Shown here piece after piece: positions 18,981 to 28,739 of a DNA stretch of 49,023 nucleotides. A program made the position numbers and the translations under genes. How positions within the stretch are numbered: position 1 is the first letter of the stretch; each line of letters begins with the position of its first letter. The notes beneath the pieces were generated by a model. The model had not been told where the DNA came from. It worked only from the letters and a program-made list of their open reading frames with translations, and did not search any database. Source of the DNA: Spirochaetales bacterium (GTDB taxonomy: Bacteria > Spirochaetota > Spirochaetia > DAHUYW01); the NCBI GenBank assembly GCA_027306915.1, contig DAHUYW010000031.1, positions 1 to 49,023 of the forward strand. The letters are read 5' to 3'.

Positions 18981-19250
18981 ATGGCGCTAACGAAAGACCA
19001 GAAAGTCGCGGTCGTCGCGGAGTACGGCGCGAGCGACAAGGATACGGGCAGGACGGAGGTGCAGATTGCACTGCTCACCAGCCGCATCCTGGAGCTCACG
19101 GAGCACTTCAAGGTGCACAAGAAGGATCACAATTCCCGAAGGGGTCTGCTCAAGCTCGTCGGCCAGCGGCGGAAGCTCTTGAAGTACTTGAGCAGGATCG
19201 ACCTTGAGAAATACCGCGAGCTCATCAAGAAGCTGAACCTGCGCAAGTAA
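18981..19250 (+). CDS. rpsO: 30S ribosomal protein S15
   Basis: An 89-residue S15, the exact usual length, an early-binding 16S rRNA protein of the platform. It has the signatures [15 protein letters not shown], the loop [32 protein letters not shown], and [12 protein letters not shown] at the end. The start is ATG 18981 with GGAGAGG 3-9 nt upstream; the in-frame ATG at 18963 would add six residues (MSKERC) that are not part of the family and would place the ribosome site inside the coding sequence. It lies 19 bp before pnp, the common rpsO-pnp pair. Confidence 0.97.
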   Translation: MALTKDQKVAVVAEYGASDKDTGRTEVQIALLTSRILELTEHFKVHKKDHNSRRGLLKLVGQRRKLLKYLSRIDLEKYRELIKKLNLRK

Positions 19251-19269
19251 ACCAGAAGGATACCAAGAG

Positions 19270-21468
19270 ATGATGCAGAAAGTGAGTCTCAAGATCGGAC
19301 AGGAAAACCTCGTGCTTGAGACTGGCACAAGGGCTAAACAGGCAAACGGCGCCGTCTTCGCCACATACGGCGGTTCGGCCGTCCTCGCAACCGTTTGCTG
19401 TTCGGACAAAGAGGTTGAAGGCCTCGACTATGTGCCGTTGCAGGTCGAGTACAACGAGAAATACTATGCCGCCGGCAAGATTCCGGGCGGTTTCATAAAG
19501 CGCGAAAGCAAGCCGAAGGATCGCGAGATCCTTGTTTCCCGTCTCATCGACCGCCCTATGCGGCCGCTTTTCAACAAGAAGTTCGCGCGCGAGATTCAGG
19601 TCGTCCCCACCACGATCTCGACGGACCAGATAAATCCCCCGGACGTCATAGCGATGGTCGCCTCATCGGCAGCCGTCGTCATCTCCGACATCCCTTTCGG
19701 AGGTCCTGTCGGAGCGGTTCGGGTCTCCTCCGTTAAGGGAGAGCTCATCGTCAACCCCACCTTCCAGCAGATGGAGCAGGCAGAGCTGGAGATCGTCGTC
19801 TCAGGCACCGAAGAGGGGGTCACGATGGTCGAGGGAGGTGCCAAGGAGGTGCCCGAGCAGCTGCTGCTCGATGCGATCAAAATGGCTCAGCCCGTTATTG
19901 CCGACATTTGCCGCATCCAGCGTGAGCTTGCGCGTCTCGCCGGCAAGACCAAGATCCCGTTGAGCACCGCCGAGCCGACTCTCGAGAAGCACGACGCAAT
20001 CTGGTCCGCAGCCTATCCGCTCATGGAACAGGCGTGCTTTGTCAAGGGCAAGGAGGAACGAGCGGACGCGGTCAAGAAGGTTGCGGAAGAGGTGAAGGCC
20101 CAGTTTGGCGCAGAGTTCACCGAAGAGGACACCAAGCTCTACCGGTCCCTCATGGAGGAGCTTGAATACACCATCGTGCGCAAGTCGATCCTTGACCGCA
20201 AGGTCCGAACCGATGGACGCGGACCGGAGGATATCCGGCCGATAACCTGCGAGGTCGACATCCTTCCGAGAACCCATGGGAGCGCACTCTTTACCCGCGG
20301 CGAGACCCAGGCTCTCGCGGTTACCACGTTGGGGACGGTTTCCGACGAGCAGATGATCGACGACATCGAAGGCGTCAAGCGCTACGTCAACTTCATGCTG
20401 CATTACAACTTTCCGCCCTATTCGGTCGGGGAGGTGGGGCGCCTCGCAACCGGCCGCAGGGAGATTGGTCACGGCCATCTTGCCCATCGAGCCCTCGCAG
20501 GCGTCCTGCCGGCGAAGGATGCCTTCCCCTACACGATTCGCGTCGTGAGCGAGATCCTTGAATCCAACGGCTCCTCCTCCATGGCGACGGTTTGCGGAGG
20601 GACGCTCTCGCTGCTCAATGCCGGTGTTCCGATCCGAAAGCCGGTAGCCGGAATAGCGATGGGGCTCGTCTCGGAGAAGGAATCCGGCCGCACGGTCGTC
20701 TTGAGCGACATCCTCGGCGAAGAGGATCACCTCGGCGACATGGATTTCAAGGTTGCCGGAACCGAGGACGGAATCACGGGCTTCCAGATGGACATCAAGA
20801 TCTCCGGAGTGAGCTTCGAGATCCTCTCGCGCGCCCTGGAGCAGGCCCACCGCGGCCGGCTTCACATTCTAGAAATCATGAACCGCACGATAGCGGTTCC
20901 GAGAAGCAGCGTCTCCGAGTATGCTCCGAAAATCGTTACCTTGAAGATAGACACCGACAAGATCGGAGCCGTGATCGGTCCCGCCGGCAAGACGATCAAG
21001 AGTATCTCCGAGAAGACCAATGCCTCAATAAACATCGAGAACGACGGCAGCGTGACCATCTTCGGCAAGGATCAGAAGTCCGCCGAAGAGGCAGAGGTTA
21101 TCATCCGCGGGCTCGTCGAAGAGCCGGACATCGGCAGAATCTACCATGGGATCGTGCGCCGCATCGTGGACTTCGGCGCATTCGTCGAGATCTTCCCCGG
21201 AAAGGAAGGTCTTGTCCACATTTCCAAGCTCTCCCGGCAGCGCATCAATACGGTCGGCGATGTCCTTACCCTCGATCAGGAGATCCCGGTGAAGCTCGTC
21301 GAGATCGATCGCATGGGCAGGATGAACTTGAGTTACATTGACGCCATCGATCCGGACGGCGCTCCCGCGCCGGAGCCCGCCGGAAGCGGCGCACGAAGCG
21401 GAGAAAGGCCTTACAGTCGGCCCTCATCCCCTCACCACGGCAGCAGCGGCAGCCGAAGGAGAGGGTAG
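19270..21468 (+). CDS. pnp: Polyribonucleotide nucleotidyltransferase (PNPase)
   Basis: A 732-residue PNPase, a 3'-to-5' phosphorolytic exoribonuclease of the RNA degradation machinery. Two RNase PH-like domains are seen, the second with [30 protein letters not shown] and [18 protein letters not shown] domain (about 558-615, with [15 protein letters not shown]) and an S1 domain (about 624-692, [19 protein letters not shown]) follow, then a short Gly/Ser/Arg-rich tail. Two adjacent ATG codons (19270, 19273) follow AAGGA at 9 nt, and either may be used. It follows rpsO closely and likely shares its transcript. Confidence 0.97.
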   Translation: MMQKVSLKIGQENLVLETGTRAKQANGAVFATYGGSAVLATVCCSDKEVEGLDYVPLQVEYNEKYYAAGKIPGGFIKRESKPKDREILVSRLIDRPMRPLFNKKFAREIQVVPTTISTDQINPPDVIAMVASSAAVVISDIPFGGPVGAVRVSSVKGELIVNPTFQQMEQAELEIVVSGTEEGVTMVEGGAKEVPEQLLLDAIKMAQPVIADICRIQRELARLAGKTKIPLSTAEPTLEKHDAIWSAAYPLMEQACFVKGKEERADAVKKVAEEVKAQFGAEFTEEDTKLYRSLMEELEYTIVRKSILDRKVRTDGRGPEDIRPITCEVDILPRTHGSALFTRGETQALAVTTLGTVSDEQMIDDIEGVKRYVNFMLHYNFPPYSVGEVGRLATGRREIGHGHLAHRALAGVLPAKDAFPYTIRVVSEILESNGSSSMATVCGGTLSLLNAGVPIRKPVAGIAMGLVSEKESGRTVVLSDILGEEDHLGDMDFKVAGTEDGITGFQMDIKISGVSFEILSRALEQAHRGRLHILEIMNRTIAVPRSSVSEYAPKIVTLKIDTDKIGAVIGPAGKTIKSISEKTNASINIENDGSVTIFGKDQKSAEEAEVIIRGLVEEPDIGRIYHGIVRRIVDFGAFVEIFPGKEGLVHISKLSRQRINTVGDVLTLDQEIPVKLVEIDRMGRMNLSYIDAIDPDGAPAPEPAGSGARSGERPYSRPSSPHHGSSGSRRRG

Positions 21469-21505
21469 GGTCGCTCCCTGAGCCGAGGCGACGGAGCCTT
21501 GCACG

Positions 21506-21946
21506 GTGCATCGCATACGGATAGCCTGTGAGCTTCACGCGGAGGAGTGCCGTCCGGCCTACGCAACCGCGGAGGCGGCGGGTGCCGATCTCCGCGCTTT
21601 CATCGAGGGGCCGGTCACGCTTCAGCCGGGCGAGCGGAGGCTCATTCCCACGGGTGTCCGCTTGGCGATCCCCCCTGGTTTTGAGGGGCAAGTTCGGCCG
21701 AGGTCCGGGCTTGCGCTCACGAACGGCGTGACTCTCCTCAACAGCCCGGGAACTGTCGACTCCGACTACCGCGGCGAGGTGAAGGTGCTCCTGATGAACC
21801 TTGGAGAGCTTCCATACACAATCCACCCCTTTGATCGAATCGCCCAACTCGTCGTCGCGCCGGTGGCGCGCGCCGAGTTTGCGACCGACGCGCCGCTCGA
21901 CTCCTCCGAGCGAGGCGGGGGAGGATTCGGGTCAACCGGCCGATAG
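21506..21946 (+). CDS. dut: Deoxyuridine 5'-triphosphate nucleotidohydrolase (dUTPase)
   Basis: A 146-residue trimeric-type dUTPase that turns dUTP into dUMP and pyrophosphate, keeping uracil out of DNA. The five family motifs are visible: [42 protein letters not shown] (motifs 2-4 run together), FDRIAQLVV, and the C-terminal Gly-rich arm [11 protein letters not shown] that closes over the active site. The start is GTG 21506 with GGAG about 9 nt upstream. It lies 37 bp after pnp and 1 bp before the first permease gene. Confidence 0.95.
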   Translation: MHRIRIACELHAEECRPAYATAEAAGADLRAFIEGPVTLQPGERRLIPTGVRLAIPPGFEGQVRPRSGLALTNGVTLLNSPGTVDSDYRGEVKVLLMNLGELPYTIHPFDRIAQLVVAPVARAEFATDAPLDSSERGGGGFGSTGR

Positions 21947-21947
21947 G

Positions 21948-23228
21948 ATGAAGCGGAGGTTCTGGTCCCTCGATCTCTACGTCGGACGCGAGTACGCCCT
22001 TGCTTTCTTGGTTTCGTTTCTCTTCTTTTTCTTCATCTTCTTCTTGAATCAGCTCCTCCTCCTCGCGCAGGACATCTTGGCAAAACACGTTCGCTTCCCG
22101 GACGTGGCCTTGCTCGTCATCTTTTCCCTGCCCGCCATCATTGCGATATCCTTTCCCTTCGCCTCCCTCGTGGGAGCGCTGATGGCAATCGGGCGCCTTA
22201 CCTCCGACAACGAGATCCTCGCGCTGCAGGCCTCGGGGGTCTCCCATGGAAGGATATTTGCTCCGATTTTCGTCCTCGGCTTCGCCTTCTCCCTGTTCTC
22301 GTTCGTCATGAACGATTACTTTCTGCCGCTCGGGACGATCAATTTCGGCAAGCTTTACACCAAGATTCTCTACACCAACCCGCAGCTCGAGCTGGAGCCC
22401 TATTCCATCAAGCACTACCAGAACAGTGTGATGGTGACCGGGAGCGTTCAGGGAGCTCAGATCTCCAATCTGGTTATCTTCGATACGACATCCGACAAGA
22501 ATCAGAGAGTCATCACTGCCAAGGCCGCGTCGCTCCAGAAGGACAGCGCGCGGCTCGGGATCATCTCGCTGAAGCTCGACAATGTCTTCAGTCTGAGCGT
22601 CGATACAAAGCGAAAGGACGAGTTCACCTATTCGGATGCGAGCCAGATGCTCTACAACATTCTTTTGTCGGACATCAATGTCTCCATCCATCCTCCGACC
22701 GCCCGCGAGATGAGCTCGGTGGACGTCTATCGGATCATCCTCCAAAAAGAAGCACAACTTGCGAAGCTGCGGCAGGCAAAGAAGGCCCGCGTCATCCTCG
22801 CTGAATACGACCTGCGGCAGAGCTACGCGGCAGCTACCCTCCAGGCCCTTCAGGGGGAAATCACCTCGCAGGCTCTTCGAGATCTGACCCAAGCCTACGG
22901 AAACTGGAAAGCCGAGCGCGCGCAGCCGGTGATAGACCGCTCGCTTTCGGTGGACCGAATCGAGTTCAACCGCAAGTTTTCGGTGCCCTTTGCCTGTGTG
23001 ATTTTCGTGGTGTTTGCGTTTCCGGCCGGTCTTTTGACGCGAAGGAGCGGAAGGTCGGTTGGCTTCGGCATCGGATTGTTCGTTTCGATTCTCTATTGGG
23101 GCATGCTTGTCGCGGGACAAACCCTCGGTTATCGGATGGACTATTCTCCTGCGCTTTCCATGTGGCTTCCCAATCTCGTGATCCTTGCCGCCGGAATCGT
23201 GCTCTTTGCCGTGAGGCTCCGACGATGA
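21948..23228 (+). CDS. LptF/LptG (YjgP/YjgQ) family permease, first copy
   Basis: A 426-residue inner-membrane protein of the family that forms the membrane part of the LptB2FG lipopolysaccharide exporter. The topology fits: three N-terminal membrane segments (about 15-40, 55-80, 103-125), a large periplasmic domain (about 130-310) with MVTGSVQGAQISNLVIF, and three C-terminal segments, with FNRKFSVPFACVIFVVFAFPAGLL as the family signature. The start is ATG 21948 just after the dut stop; a longer reading into dut from 21801 adds 49 polar residues and is rejected. The ribosome site is weak, so coupling to dut is likely. It overlaps the second permease by 4 bp. Many treponemes lack LPS, so the cargo is open. 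Confidence 0.88.
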   Translation: MKRRFWSLDLYVGREYALAFLVSFLFFFFIFFLNQLLLLAQDILAKHVRFPDVALLVIFSLPAIIAISFPFASLVGALMAIGRLTSDNEILALQASGVSHGRIFAPIFVLGFAFSLFSFVMNDYFLPLGTINFGKLYTKILYTNPQLELEPYSIKHYQNSVMVTGSVQGAQISNLVIFDTTSDKNQRVITAKAASLQKDSARLGIISLKLDNVFSLSVDTKRKDEFTYSDASQMLYNILLSDINVSIHPPTAREMSSVDVYRIILQKEAQLAKLRQAKKARVILAEYDLRQSYAAATLQALQGEITSQALRDLTQAYGNWKAERAQPVIDRSLSVDRIEFNRKFSVPFACVIFVVFAFPAGLLTRRSGRSVGFGIGLFVSILYWGMLVAGQTLGYRMDYSPALSMWLPNLVILAAGIVLFAVRLRR

Positions 23229-24304
23229 CGATACTCCAGCGGATGGTTGTGCGTCTCTTCGTACCTGTTCTGCTTCTGGCCATTCTTTTCTTCGTTCTGA
23301 TTCTTCAGCTTGTCGACTTTTTTGGAAACCTCTGGGGCTATCTCGCGAATAACGCGAGCTTCGGGAAGATTGCCCTTGTCGCCCTCTACTACCTCCCCAA
23401 ATGCATTTCCTTCGCGCTCCCCATTGCACTCCTGTTCGCGGTCTCTCTCACGCTCGGTACGCTCTATACCAACAACGAGCTCATCTCGATATTCGGCTCC
23501 GGCGTGTCGCTCTACCGACTGGTCACCCCCGTCATAGCCCTCGGCCTCCTCCTCAGCATCGGGGCCTTCTTCTTTCAGGAGGACGTCGTCATCGAGACCT
23601 TTCAGAAGAAGAACCGGCTTACCGATGCAATGCTCCAACGAGAAACCTCCTACAGCAACACGAACGTCACCGTCTTGAGCCAGGGCGACCGCATCATTTA
23701 CAACGCCGAGTTCTACAACGATGCCACGCGGACGCTCTCCAATGTCGTCGTCCTCGAGCGGGACGCGGAAGGTGATTTCCTTGAACGAATCGACGCGCAG
23801 TCGGCCACGTGGAAGAATCGCCGATGGCAGCTGGCAAATGCACGAATCTATTCCTGGAATCAAGAGCACACCTTCCTGGTCGAAGAGGATCGACCGGACT
23901 ACACCGAGCCGTCTCTCACCGAGAGTCCGGAAACCTTCCGCAGATCGGCAAGCAACATCGACGAGATGAGGATCGCGCAGGCCAGGAATTGGATAAACTC
24001 CCTCAAGAGGGCAGGGCTTCCCTATCGCGGCGATCTCACCGACTACTACAACCGCTTCGCCTTTGCGTTGACCCCCTTCATCGTAACCTTCATCTCAAGC
24101 GCTATCGGCGGTCGCTTCCGGAAGAACATTCTTCTCATGAGCCTCCTTACGAGCCTGGTCGTCTCGGTCGTCTATTACGTAGCGCAGATGATGGCGATTC
24201 TCTTTGCCAAGCTTGGCTATATCTCCCCCCTCACCGGAGCATGGGGGGCGGCCATCGTGTTCCTCGCGGCGGGACTTTATCTCTTTCGCGTCGCGCGAAC
24301 ATAG
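23225..24304 (+). CDS. LptF/LptG (YjgP/YjgQ) family permease, second copy
   Basis: A 359-residue paralogue of the preceding permease, with the same layout: N-terminal membrane segments (MTILQRMVVRLFVPVLLLAILFF onward), a periplasmic beta-jellyroll-like domain (about 125-260, NVTVLSQGDRIIYNAEFYND, RRWQLANARIYSW), and C-terminal segments with YYNRFAFALTPFIVTFISSAIGGRF. The pair fits the LptF plus LptG heterodimer. The start ATG overlaps the previous stop (ATGA), which marks translational coupling; an upstream in-frame reading from 23096 lies inside the first copy and is rejected. Which is F and which is G cannot be told from sequence by eye. Confidence 0.88.
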   Translation: MTILQRMVVRLFVPVLLLAILFFVLILQLVDFFGNLWGYLANNASFGKIALVALYYLPKCISFALPIALLFAVSLTLGTLYTNNELISIFGSGVSLYRLVTPVIALGLLLSIGAFFFQEDVVIETFQKKNRLTDAMLQRETSYSNTNVTVLSQGDRIIYNAEFYNDATRTLSNVVVLERDAEGDFLERIDAQSATWKNRRWQLANARIYSWNQEHTFLVEEDRPDYTEPSLTESPETFRRSASNIDEMRIAQARNWINSLKRAGLPYRGDLTDYYNRFAFALTPFIVTFISSAIGGRFRKNILLMSLLTSLVVSVVYYVAQMMAILFAKLGYISPLTGAWGAAIVFLAAGLYLFRVART

Positions 24305-24350
24305 CACGAGGAATGCCGATAACTAGTCTGGATAACCGGAGCAGCATCGG

Positions 24351-25478
24351 ATGATGACATTTTCGATCACCGCTCGCGACTCGGAAACGGCCGCGCGGAC
24401 GGGATTTCTCTCCCTCCCCCACGGAACCGTCCCGACCCCGCAGTTCATGCCCGTCGGAACCAACGGCACGGTTAAAGCGATAAGCCATGCCCTCCTGGAG
24501 GAGACGGGAATCGGGCTCATCCTCGGCAACACCTATCATCTCTACCTCCGGCCAGGGCTCGAAGTTATACGGGCGGCGGGCGGCCTTCACCGCTTCTCGA
24601 GCTGGACCCACAACATCCTGACAGACTCCGGCGGCTACCAGGTGTTCTCGCTCGCTCCTTTTCGCAAGATCGAGCAGGGGGGCGTTAGCTTTCGGTCCCA
24701 CATCGACGGGTCGTCCCATTTTCTCACCCCCGAGGCGGTAGTCGATATCCAACAGGTTTTGGGCAGCGACGTCATGATGACCCTTGACGTGTGCACTCCA
24801 CCGGGGATCGACTATCGAAAGGCGATCGAGGCCATGGAGATCACGAGCCTGTGGGCGCGGCGGAGCGTGGAGCACGCCCGAGAGAGATATCCCGAATCGA
24901 GCGGAAGCCTCTTCGCTATCGTCCAGGGGAATTTCTTTGAGGATCTCCGCGCTCGGAGCGCCTCGGAGATAACTGAGCTCGATCTTCCCGGTTTTGCAAT
25001 CGGTGGTCTCTCGGTGGGCGAGCCCTTTTCTCAATTCAACGATATGCTCGCGTACACAGCCCCGCTTCTTCCCGAGGGCAAGCCGCGTTACCTCATGGGC
25101 GTTGGAACGCCGGAGTATATCTTTGCGGCGGTAGAGAACGGAATCGACCTCTTCGATTGCGTCTTTCCGACGCGGATCGCGCGCAACGGGTCGGTCTTCA
25201 CTCACCGGGGCGTTCTTAACCTGAAGCGCGAGGACAACCGCTTGAGCATGGCGCCGCTCGATGAGAGATGCGGCTGCCCGGTATGCAGCACCTACTCGAG
25301 AGCCTACATCCGCCACCTTTTCAAGGCAAAGGAGATTTTGGCGGCGATGCTTGCGACCCATCATAACCTCTACTTCATGCGCAGGCTTCTCGATGAGATC
25401 CGCGAGAGCATCGCCAGCGGCCGCTTCCTCCAGTACAAGAGGGCCTTTCTGCAATCCTATCAAGAGACAGAGGTGTGA
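24351..25478 (+). CDS. tgt: tRNA-guanine transglycosylase
   Basis: A 375-residue bacterial Tgt that swaps guanine 34 for preQ1 in tRNAs for Tyr, His, Asn and Asp. The motifs are in order: LPHGTVPTPQFMPVGTNGTVK, GNTYHLYLRPG, the DSGGYQVFSL segment with the general-base Asp, IVQGN, GGLSVGEP, the nucleophile Asp in LFDCVFPTRIARNG, and the zinc site CGCPVCSTYSRAYIRHLFKAKE with the downstream THHNLYF His. Two adjacent ATG codons begin it (24351, 24354). It lies 46 bp after the permease pair. The product of QueA in this window is the next modification on the same tRNA base. Confidence 0.97.
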   Translation: MMTFSITARDSETAARTGFLSLPHGTVPTPQFMPVGTNGTVKAISHALLEETGIGLILGNTYHLYLRPGLEVIRAAGGLHRFSSWTHNILTDSGGYQVFSLAPFRKIEQGGVSFRSHIDGSSHFLTPEAVVDIQQVLGSDVMMTLDVCTPPGIDYRKAIEAMEITSLWARRSVEHARERYPESSGSLFAIVQGNFFEDLRARSASEITELDLPGFAIGGLSVGEPFSQFNDMLAYTAPLLPEGKPRYLMGVGTPEYIFAAVENGIDLFDCVFPTRIARNGSVFTHRGVLNLKREDNRLSMAPLDERCGCPVCSTYSRAYIRHLFKAKEILAAMLATHHNLYFMRRLLDEIRESIASGRFLQYKRAFLQSYQETEV

Positions 25479-25480
25479 TC

Positions 25481-26878
25481 GTGACGCTCCAGGGAATCCT
25501 TGGTTCGAGAACAATCGGTGTCCTGGTTGTAGTGGTCTTGGAGTCCCTCGCAATCCATCCGGCGCTCTTTGCGCAGGCAAACGCCGGCAGCGCCGAATCC
25601 CACAAGGTTCAATCCCTCACCGATCTGGACCGGCAGACTCTCCTTTTCGGGATTGACTCCCAGGTCCTCGAGCTCCTTTCCCGCCTTACGAATCAGCCGG
25701 AGCCGGCCCTGGATCACGACGTCGTAACCGTATTCAAGCAGTCGGCCAACCCCGATGTTCAGACCGCAGCGATCAACTATCTTCGAACCGTCAAGGACTG
25801 GGAGGCGAAGGACTCCGCCTTTACGGTGCTTCAGGGCTATGCGAGCGCCGGCGGCCAAACCGAAGAGGTTGTCATAGCGGTCATCCGCTACCTTCGCGAG
25901 GCCAAGGACGCCGCAGCGAACCCTCTCTTCGCCCAGCTCCTTTCGGACCCCAGCAAATCCATTGTCGAAGCGGCGATCACCGCCCTGGGCAAGTCCGGCG
26001 ACCAGCAGTATGCCGGCCAGCTTCTTTCAAGTCTGTCCAGCACCGACTTCCCAAGCGCACTAAAACCCGACCTCCTTCTGGCGCTCGGCGACCTCAAGGC
26101 CCAGAGCGCCGTGCCCGAGCTCACCAATATCCTGAAGAACAGAGATCAGAGCTCCATCATGCGACAATATGCGTGCTACGCCCTCGGCAGGATCGCCGAC
26201 CCGGCGAGTCTCCCCGTCATTCTCCAAGCCTACCAGGATAAGGACGACTATCTTCGCGCTTACGCGGTTTCGGCCCTGACGAGCTACGCAGGGAGCCGCG
26301 TCGACGATCTCCTCATCCAGGCTCTGAAAGACAATTTCTGGCGGGTGCGGGTTGATGCCGCGGAAAGTCTCGGCACCAGGGGTGCGGCGGAGGCAGTTCC
26401 CATTCTCGAGTACAAGGCCAGGTTCGATCCGACACCGAACGTTCGAGAGGCCGCAATATCCGCCCTTGGCAAGATCGGCGCGAGCGGCAGCTACGAATTC
26501 CTGAAGAAGCTCCTTGCTAACGATCTGGTCGATCCGGCACTCCGGGAAAAGGCGCTCGATGCCCTCGTCGCGCATGACCTTACCGGCTCCATACGGACGA
26601 TCGAAGAGGTGATAGCGAAGGTCTGGGCCACGCAGCCTCAGTCTCCCTTTCTGGACTATCTCTGTAAGCAGCTCTCCCAGGCAAGGGGCCCTGAGCTCAA
26701 GAGCCTCTACCTGCGGTTTCTGGACGGCCCCACGATCAACATCAGGATCTATGGAATCAGGGGAATCGCAGCCAACGGGTTCACGGACCTGCGAGCGTCC
26801 GTCGAGGCCCTCTCGACGGACAAGAACCCGCAAGCCGTTCGGGAAAACGCCCTCACGGCCGTCCAAGCGCTGAAGTAA
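25481..26878 (+). CDS. Exported HEAT-repeat protein
   Basis: A 465-residue protein with a signal peptide (hydrophobic 10-27, ALFA|Q cleavage near residue 30) and a body of HEAT/PBS-lyase-type repeats of about 30-36 residues. Typical units are SIVEAAITALGKSGDQQYAGQLL, RQYACYALGRIADPASLPVILQAY, DYLRAYAVSALTSYAGSRVDDLL, WRVRVDAAESLGTRGAAEAVPIL and NVREAAISALGKIGASGSYEFL. Such proteins are usually scaffolds; no catalytic motif is seen. GTG 25481 is chosen because AGAGG lies 7 nt upstream; GTG 25475, overlapping the tgt stop, would leave only 1 nt. Function unknown; a periplasmic binding role is inference. Confidence 0.85.
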   Translation: MTLQGILGSRTIGVLVVVVLESLAIHPALFAQANAGSAESHKVQSLTDLDRQTLLFGIDSQVLELLSRLTNQPEPALDHDVVTVFKQSANPDVQTAAINYLRTVKDWEAKDSAFTVLQGYASAGGQTEEVVIAVIRYLREAKDAAANPLFAQLLSDPSKSIVEAAITALGKSGDQQYAGQLLSSLSSTDFPSALKPDLLLALGDLKAQSAVPELTNILKNRDQSSIMRQYACYALGRIADPASLPVILQAYQDKDDYLRAYAVSALTSYAGSRVDDLLIQALKDNFWRVRVDAAESLGTRGAAEAVPILEYKARFDPTPNVREAAISALGKIGASGSYEFLKKLLANDLVDPALREKALDALVAHDLTGSIRTIEEVIAKVWATQPQSPFLDYLCKQLSQARGPELKSLYLRFLDGPTINIRIYGIRGIAANGFTDLRASVEALSTDKNPQAVRENALTAVQALK

Positions 26879-26883
26879 CCGCA

Positions 26884-26926
26884 CGGAGCGCTCTGGGCGA
26901 GGGGCCTCGAAGCAAGGCGCGCTCCG
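26884..26926. terminator. Hairpin between convergent genes
   Basis: CGGAGCGC (26884-26891) pairs with GCGCTCCG (26919-26926), with an inner CGAGG/CCTCG (26898-26909) inside the loop. It sits between the stops of two convergent genes. Neither side has a good T run, so it may be a weak two-way terminator or only a cruciform. Confidence 0.35.
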
Positions 26927-26933
26927 GGATCGG

Positions 26934-28730
26934 CTACTTCTTTTCGATCACCGAAACATCGGAAGCGGAGCCGCTCTTCAGGCTCTCTTTCGACCCCGGG
27001 CGGTCGATCAGGTGCATGACTCGGTTCACCTCATCGAGGGGAGAGACATACTCACGAAAGACGATGCTCACCTCGCGACCATCCTTGACGCGAACCCGTA
27101 TCTCTTTTCCGAGGCAATTCTCGAGCGGGCCGCTCAAAGCCGGGAAGAACTCGGCTCGAAGCGGCTTGAACACGAACCGTTCGCCTTCAAGGCCGATCTC
27201 CGCGATATGCCCGGGTAGCGGGTAGAGATAGATGAGGAACGAGGAGCTTCCACCGCCCACCGACTTTCTCCCTCCCGAGCCAAAGGGATGGATGTTGCGC
27301 CCGCCAATGTTCGGATTTTGCCCCGTCACCCGCATCTCGACGGGCTTCACCAGATGCCGACCGGCATCGTAGCTCACGCGAGGGTGTACCGTAGCCGGAG
27401 ATGCCGCCGCGAGGCTCTCGACGATGCGGCGGACGAGGATGAAGACGAGGATGCCCGCCGCGATGAGCACTATCACGAAAAGGATCGGCAAGAGCACGAG
27501 GGATGCCCCGCGGGAACCGATGATTCCGCCCCGGAGGGTGAACGACAGAGTCCCTGTGTGCGGGAACACACGGACCGAGTCGGCGAACTCGAGATCGATG
27601 GAGATGCTCTGCTTGCCCGGACGCAGGGTGAGCGGAAGCCGCAGGTGTGCCCGGAGGACCCCCGCCTTGTTCGCCTGAAGCGGAAGGGTCACACGGGACT
27701 GGAGGATGTTGCTGCCATCGTAGAGAACACGTGCGAGCTGAACGAGAATCGCCGAATCCTCGAAATTCCGGATCGTGAAAGGAACCGCGACGTCATAGCC
27801 GATCTTTCCCAGATCACCGGGGAACACGAGCTGCGGCGCCCCCGTGGCGACGTGCGCAATGCTCTCCTTGGTGGTTCCCTGGAACTTCTCGATGTGGACT
27901 CCTAGCTTCTGGGCGAGCGTGCGGAAGAGACTGTCGTTTGGCCCCGTTGCCGCTGCCGGCGAACCTGCCCCCGCCGCCGCGCCTCCGGTCTGGCCCGTTG
28001 CGACCGAAGCCCCCGTGCCGCGAGCTCCCGCGGAGCTTGCCGGCGCCTTTCCCGCCTCGGCGGCCGCAGCCGCACCCGTCCGCGCCCGCCCGGCACCGCT
28101 CCCTGCGCCACCGACCGCCTTCGACGAGCCGTAGGGCAGCAGCTCGACCCCCGGCTGTCCAACCGAAGCCGCCGACTCGATCCCTCCGCTCGGGAACTGG
28201 AGGATATGAACCTCCCATCCCCGCTGCCTTATCTCGTTCGCAACGTCGACGATCTCCTGGCGGTTATTGCTGAGGTCCTGTCCATTGGGACCGAGCTTGT
28301 TCGGGAAGCTGCTTCCCGGAGGCGGATCGTGGATCCCGTCCGTCAGGATGAGGATGTCCTTCTTGGTCGAAAGGGGGAGGTCGACGGTAAATTGATACAG
28401 GTACTTCACGGCGAGCACGAAATCGGTATAACGACCGAGCGGCTGCAGCAGGAGGACGCGCTTGATGACGTCCTCGACATCCTGCTGCGACTCTATCTGC
28501 CGGGAGATCTCGATGTCGGGCCGACTCGCGAAGCTCAGGAGACTGAAGGTATCCCCCTGGCGAAGCTGCTCCGTCAGGATGTCCTTGATGAGATAGTGGG
28601 TGACCTCGTTGAAATAGGGGAACATGCTCTCCGAGGTGTCGAGGAGCACGACTACGTCGACCGGATCTGCGCAGACGACACCCATCCCGAGGACCAAGAG
28701 AAGCACAAGGAAGATCAGCGTCTTTTTCAT
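26934..28730 (-). CDS. VWA-domain membrane protein with an Ala/Gly-rich linker
   Basis: A 598-residue exported protein. Signal peptide 1-21 (VVCA|D). The VWA domain (about 24-200) has a complete metal site: D31-x-S33-x-S35, T102 and D131 in TDGIHD. Residues 201-265 are an Ala/Gly/Ser/Thr linker with almost no hydrophobic or acidic residues. A beta-rich domain follows (about 270-400), then one membrane segment (411-433) and a cytoplasmic tail with beta character. Since the metal site is whole, Mg-dependent ligand binding is likely; the ligand is unknown. It is the last gene of the TPR-GreA-VWA unit, 9 bp after the GreA fusion. I recall an antigen gene beside greA in Treponema but could not check. 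Confidence 0.88.
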   Translation of the reverse strand: MKKTLIFLVLLLVLGMGVVCADPVDVVVLLDTSESMFPYFNEVTHYLIKDILTEQLRQGDTFSLLSFASRPDIEISRQIESQQDVEDVIKRVLLLQPLGRYTDFVLAVKYLYQFTVDLPLSTKKDILILTDGIHDPPPGSSFPNKLGPNGQDLSNNRQEIVDVANEIRQRGWEVHILQFPSGGIESAASVGQPGVELLPYGSSKAVGGAGSGAGRARTGAAAAAEAGKAPASSAGARGTGASVATGQTGGAAAGAGSPAAATGPNDSLFRTLAQKLGVHIEKFQGTTKESIAHVATGAPQLVFPGDLGKIGYDVAVPFTIRNFEDSAILVQLARVLYDGSNILQSRVTLPLQANKAGVLRAHLRLPLTLRPGKQSISIDLEFADSVRVFPHTGTLSFTLRGGIIGSRGASLVLLPILFVIVLIAAGILVFILVRRIVESLAAASPATVHPRVSYDAGRHLVKPVEMRVTGQNPNIGGRNIHPFGSGGRKSVGGGSSSFLIYLYPLPGHIAEIGLEGERFVFKPLRAEFFPALSGPLENCLGKEIRVRVKDGREVSIVFREYVSPLDEVNRVMHLIDRPGSKESLKSGSASDVSVIEKK

Positions 28731-28739
28731 TGCACTGTC

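Noticed and set aside
21738..23429. A 563-codon open frame on the minus strand
   Set aside because: It lies opposite dut and both permease genes, which have clear family motifs. Its composition (Arg, Glu, Gly rich) is the mirror of high-GC coding DNA.
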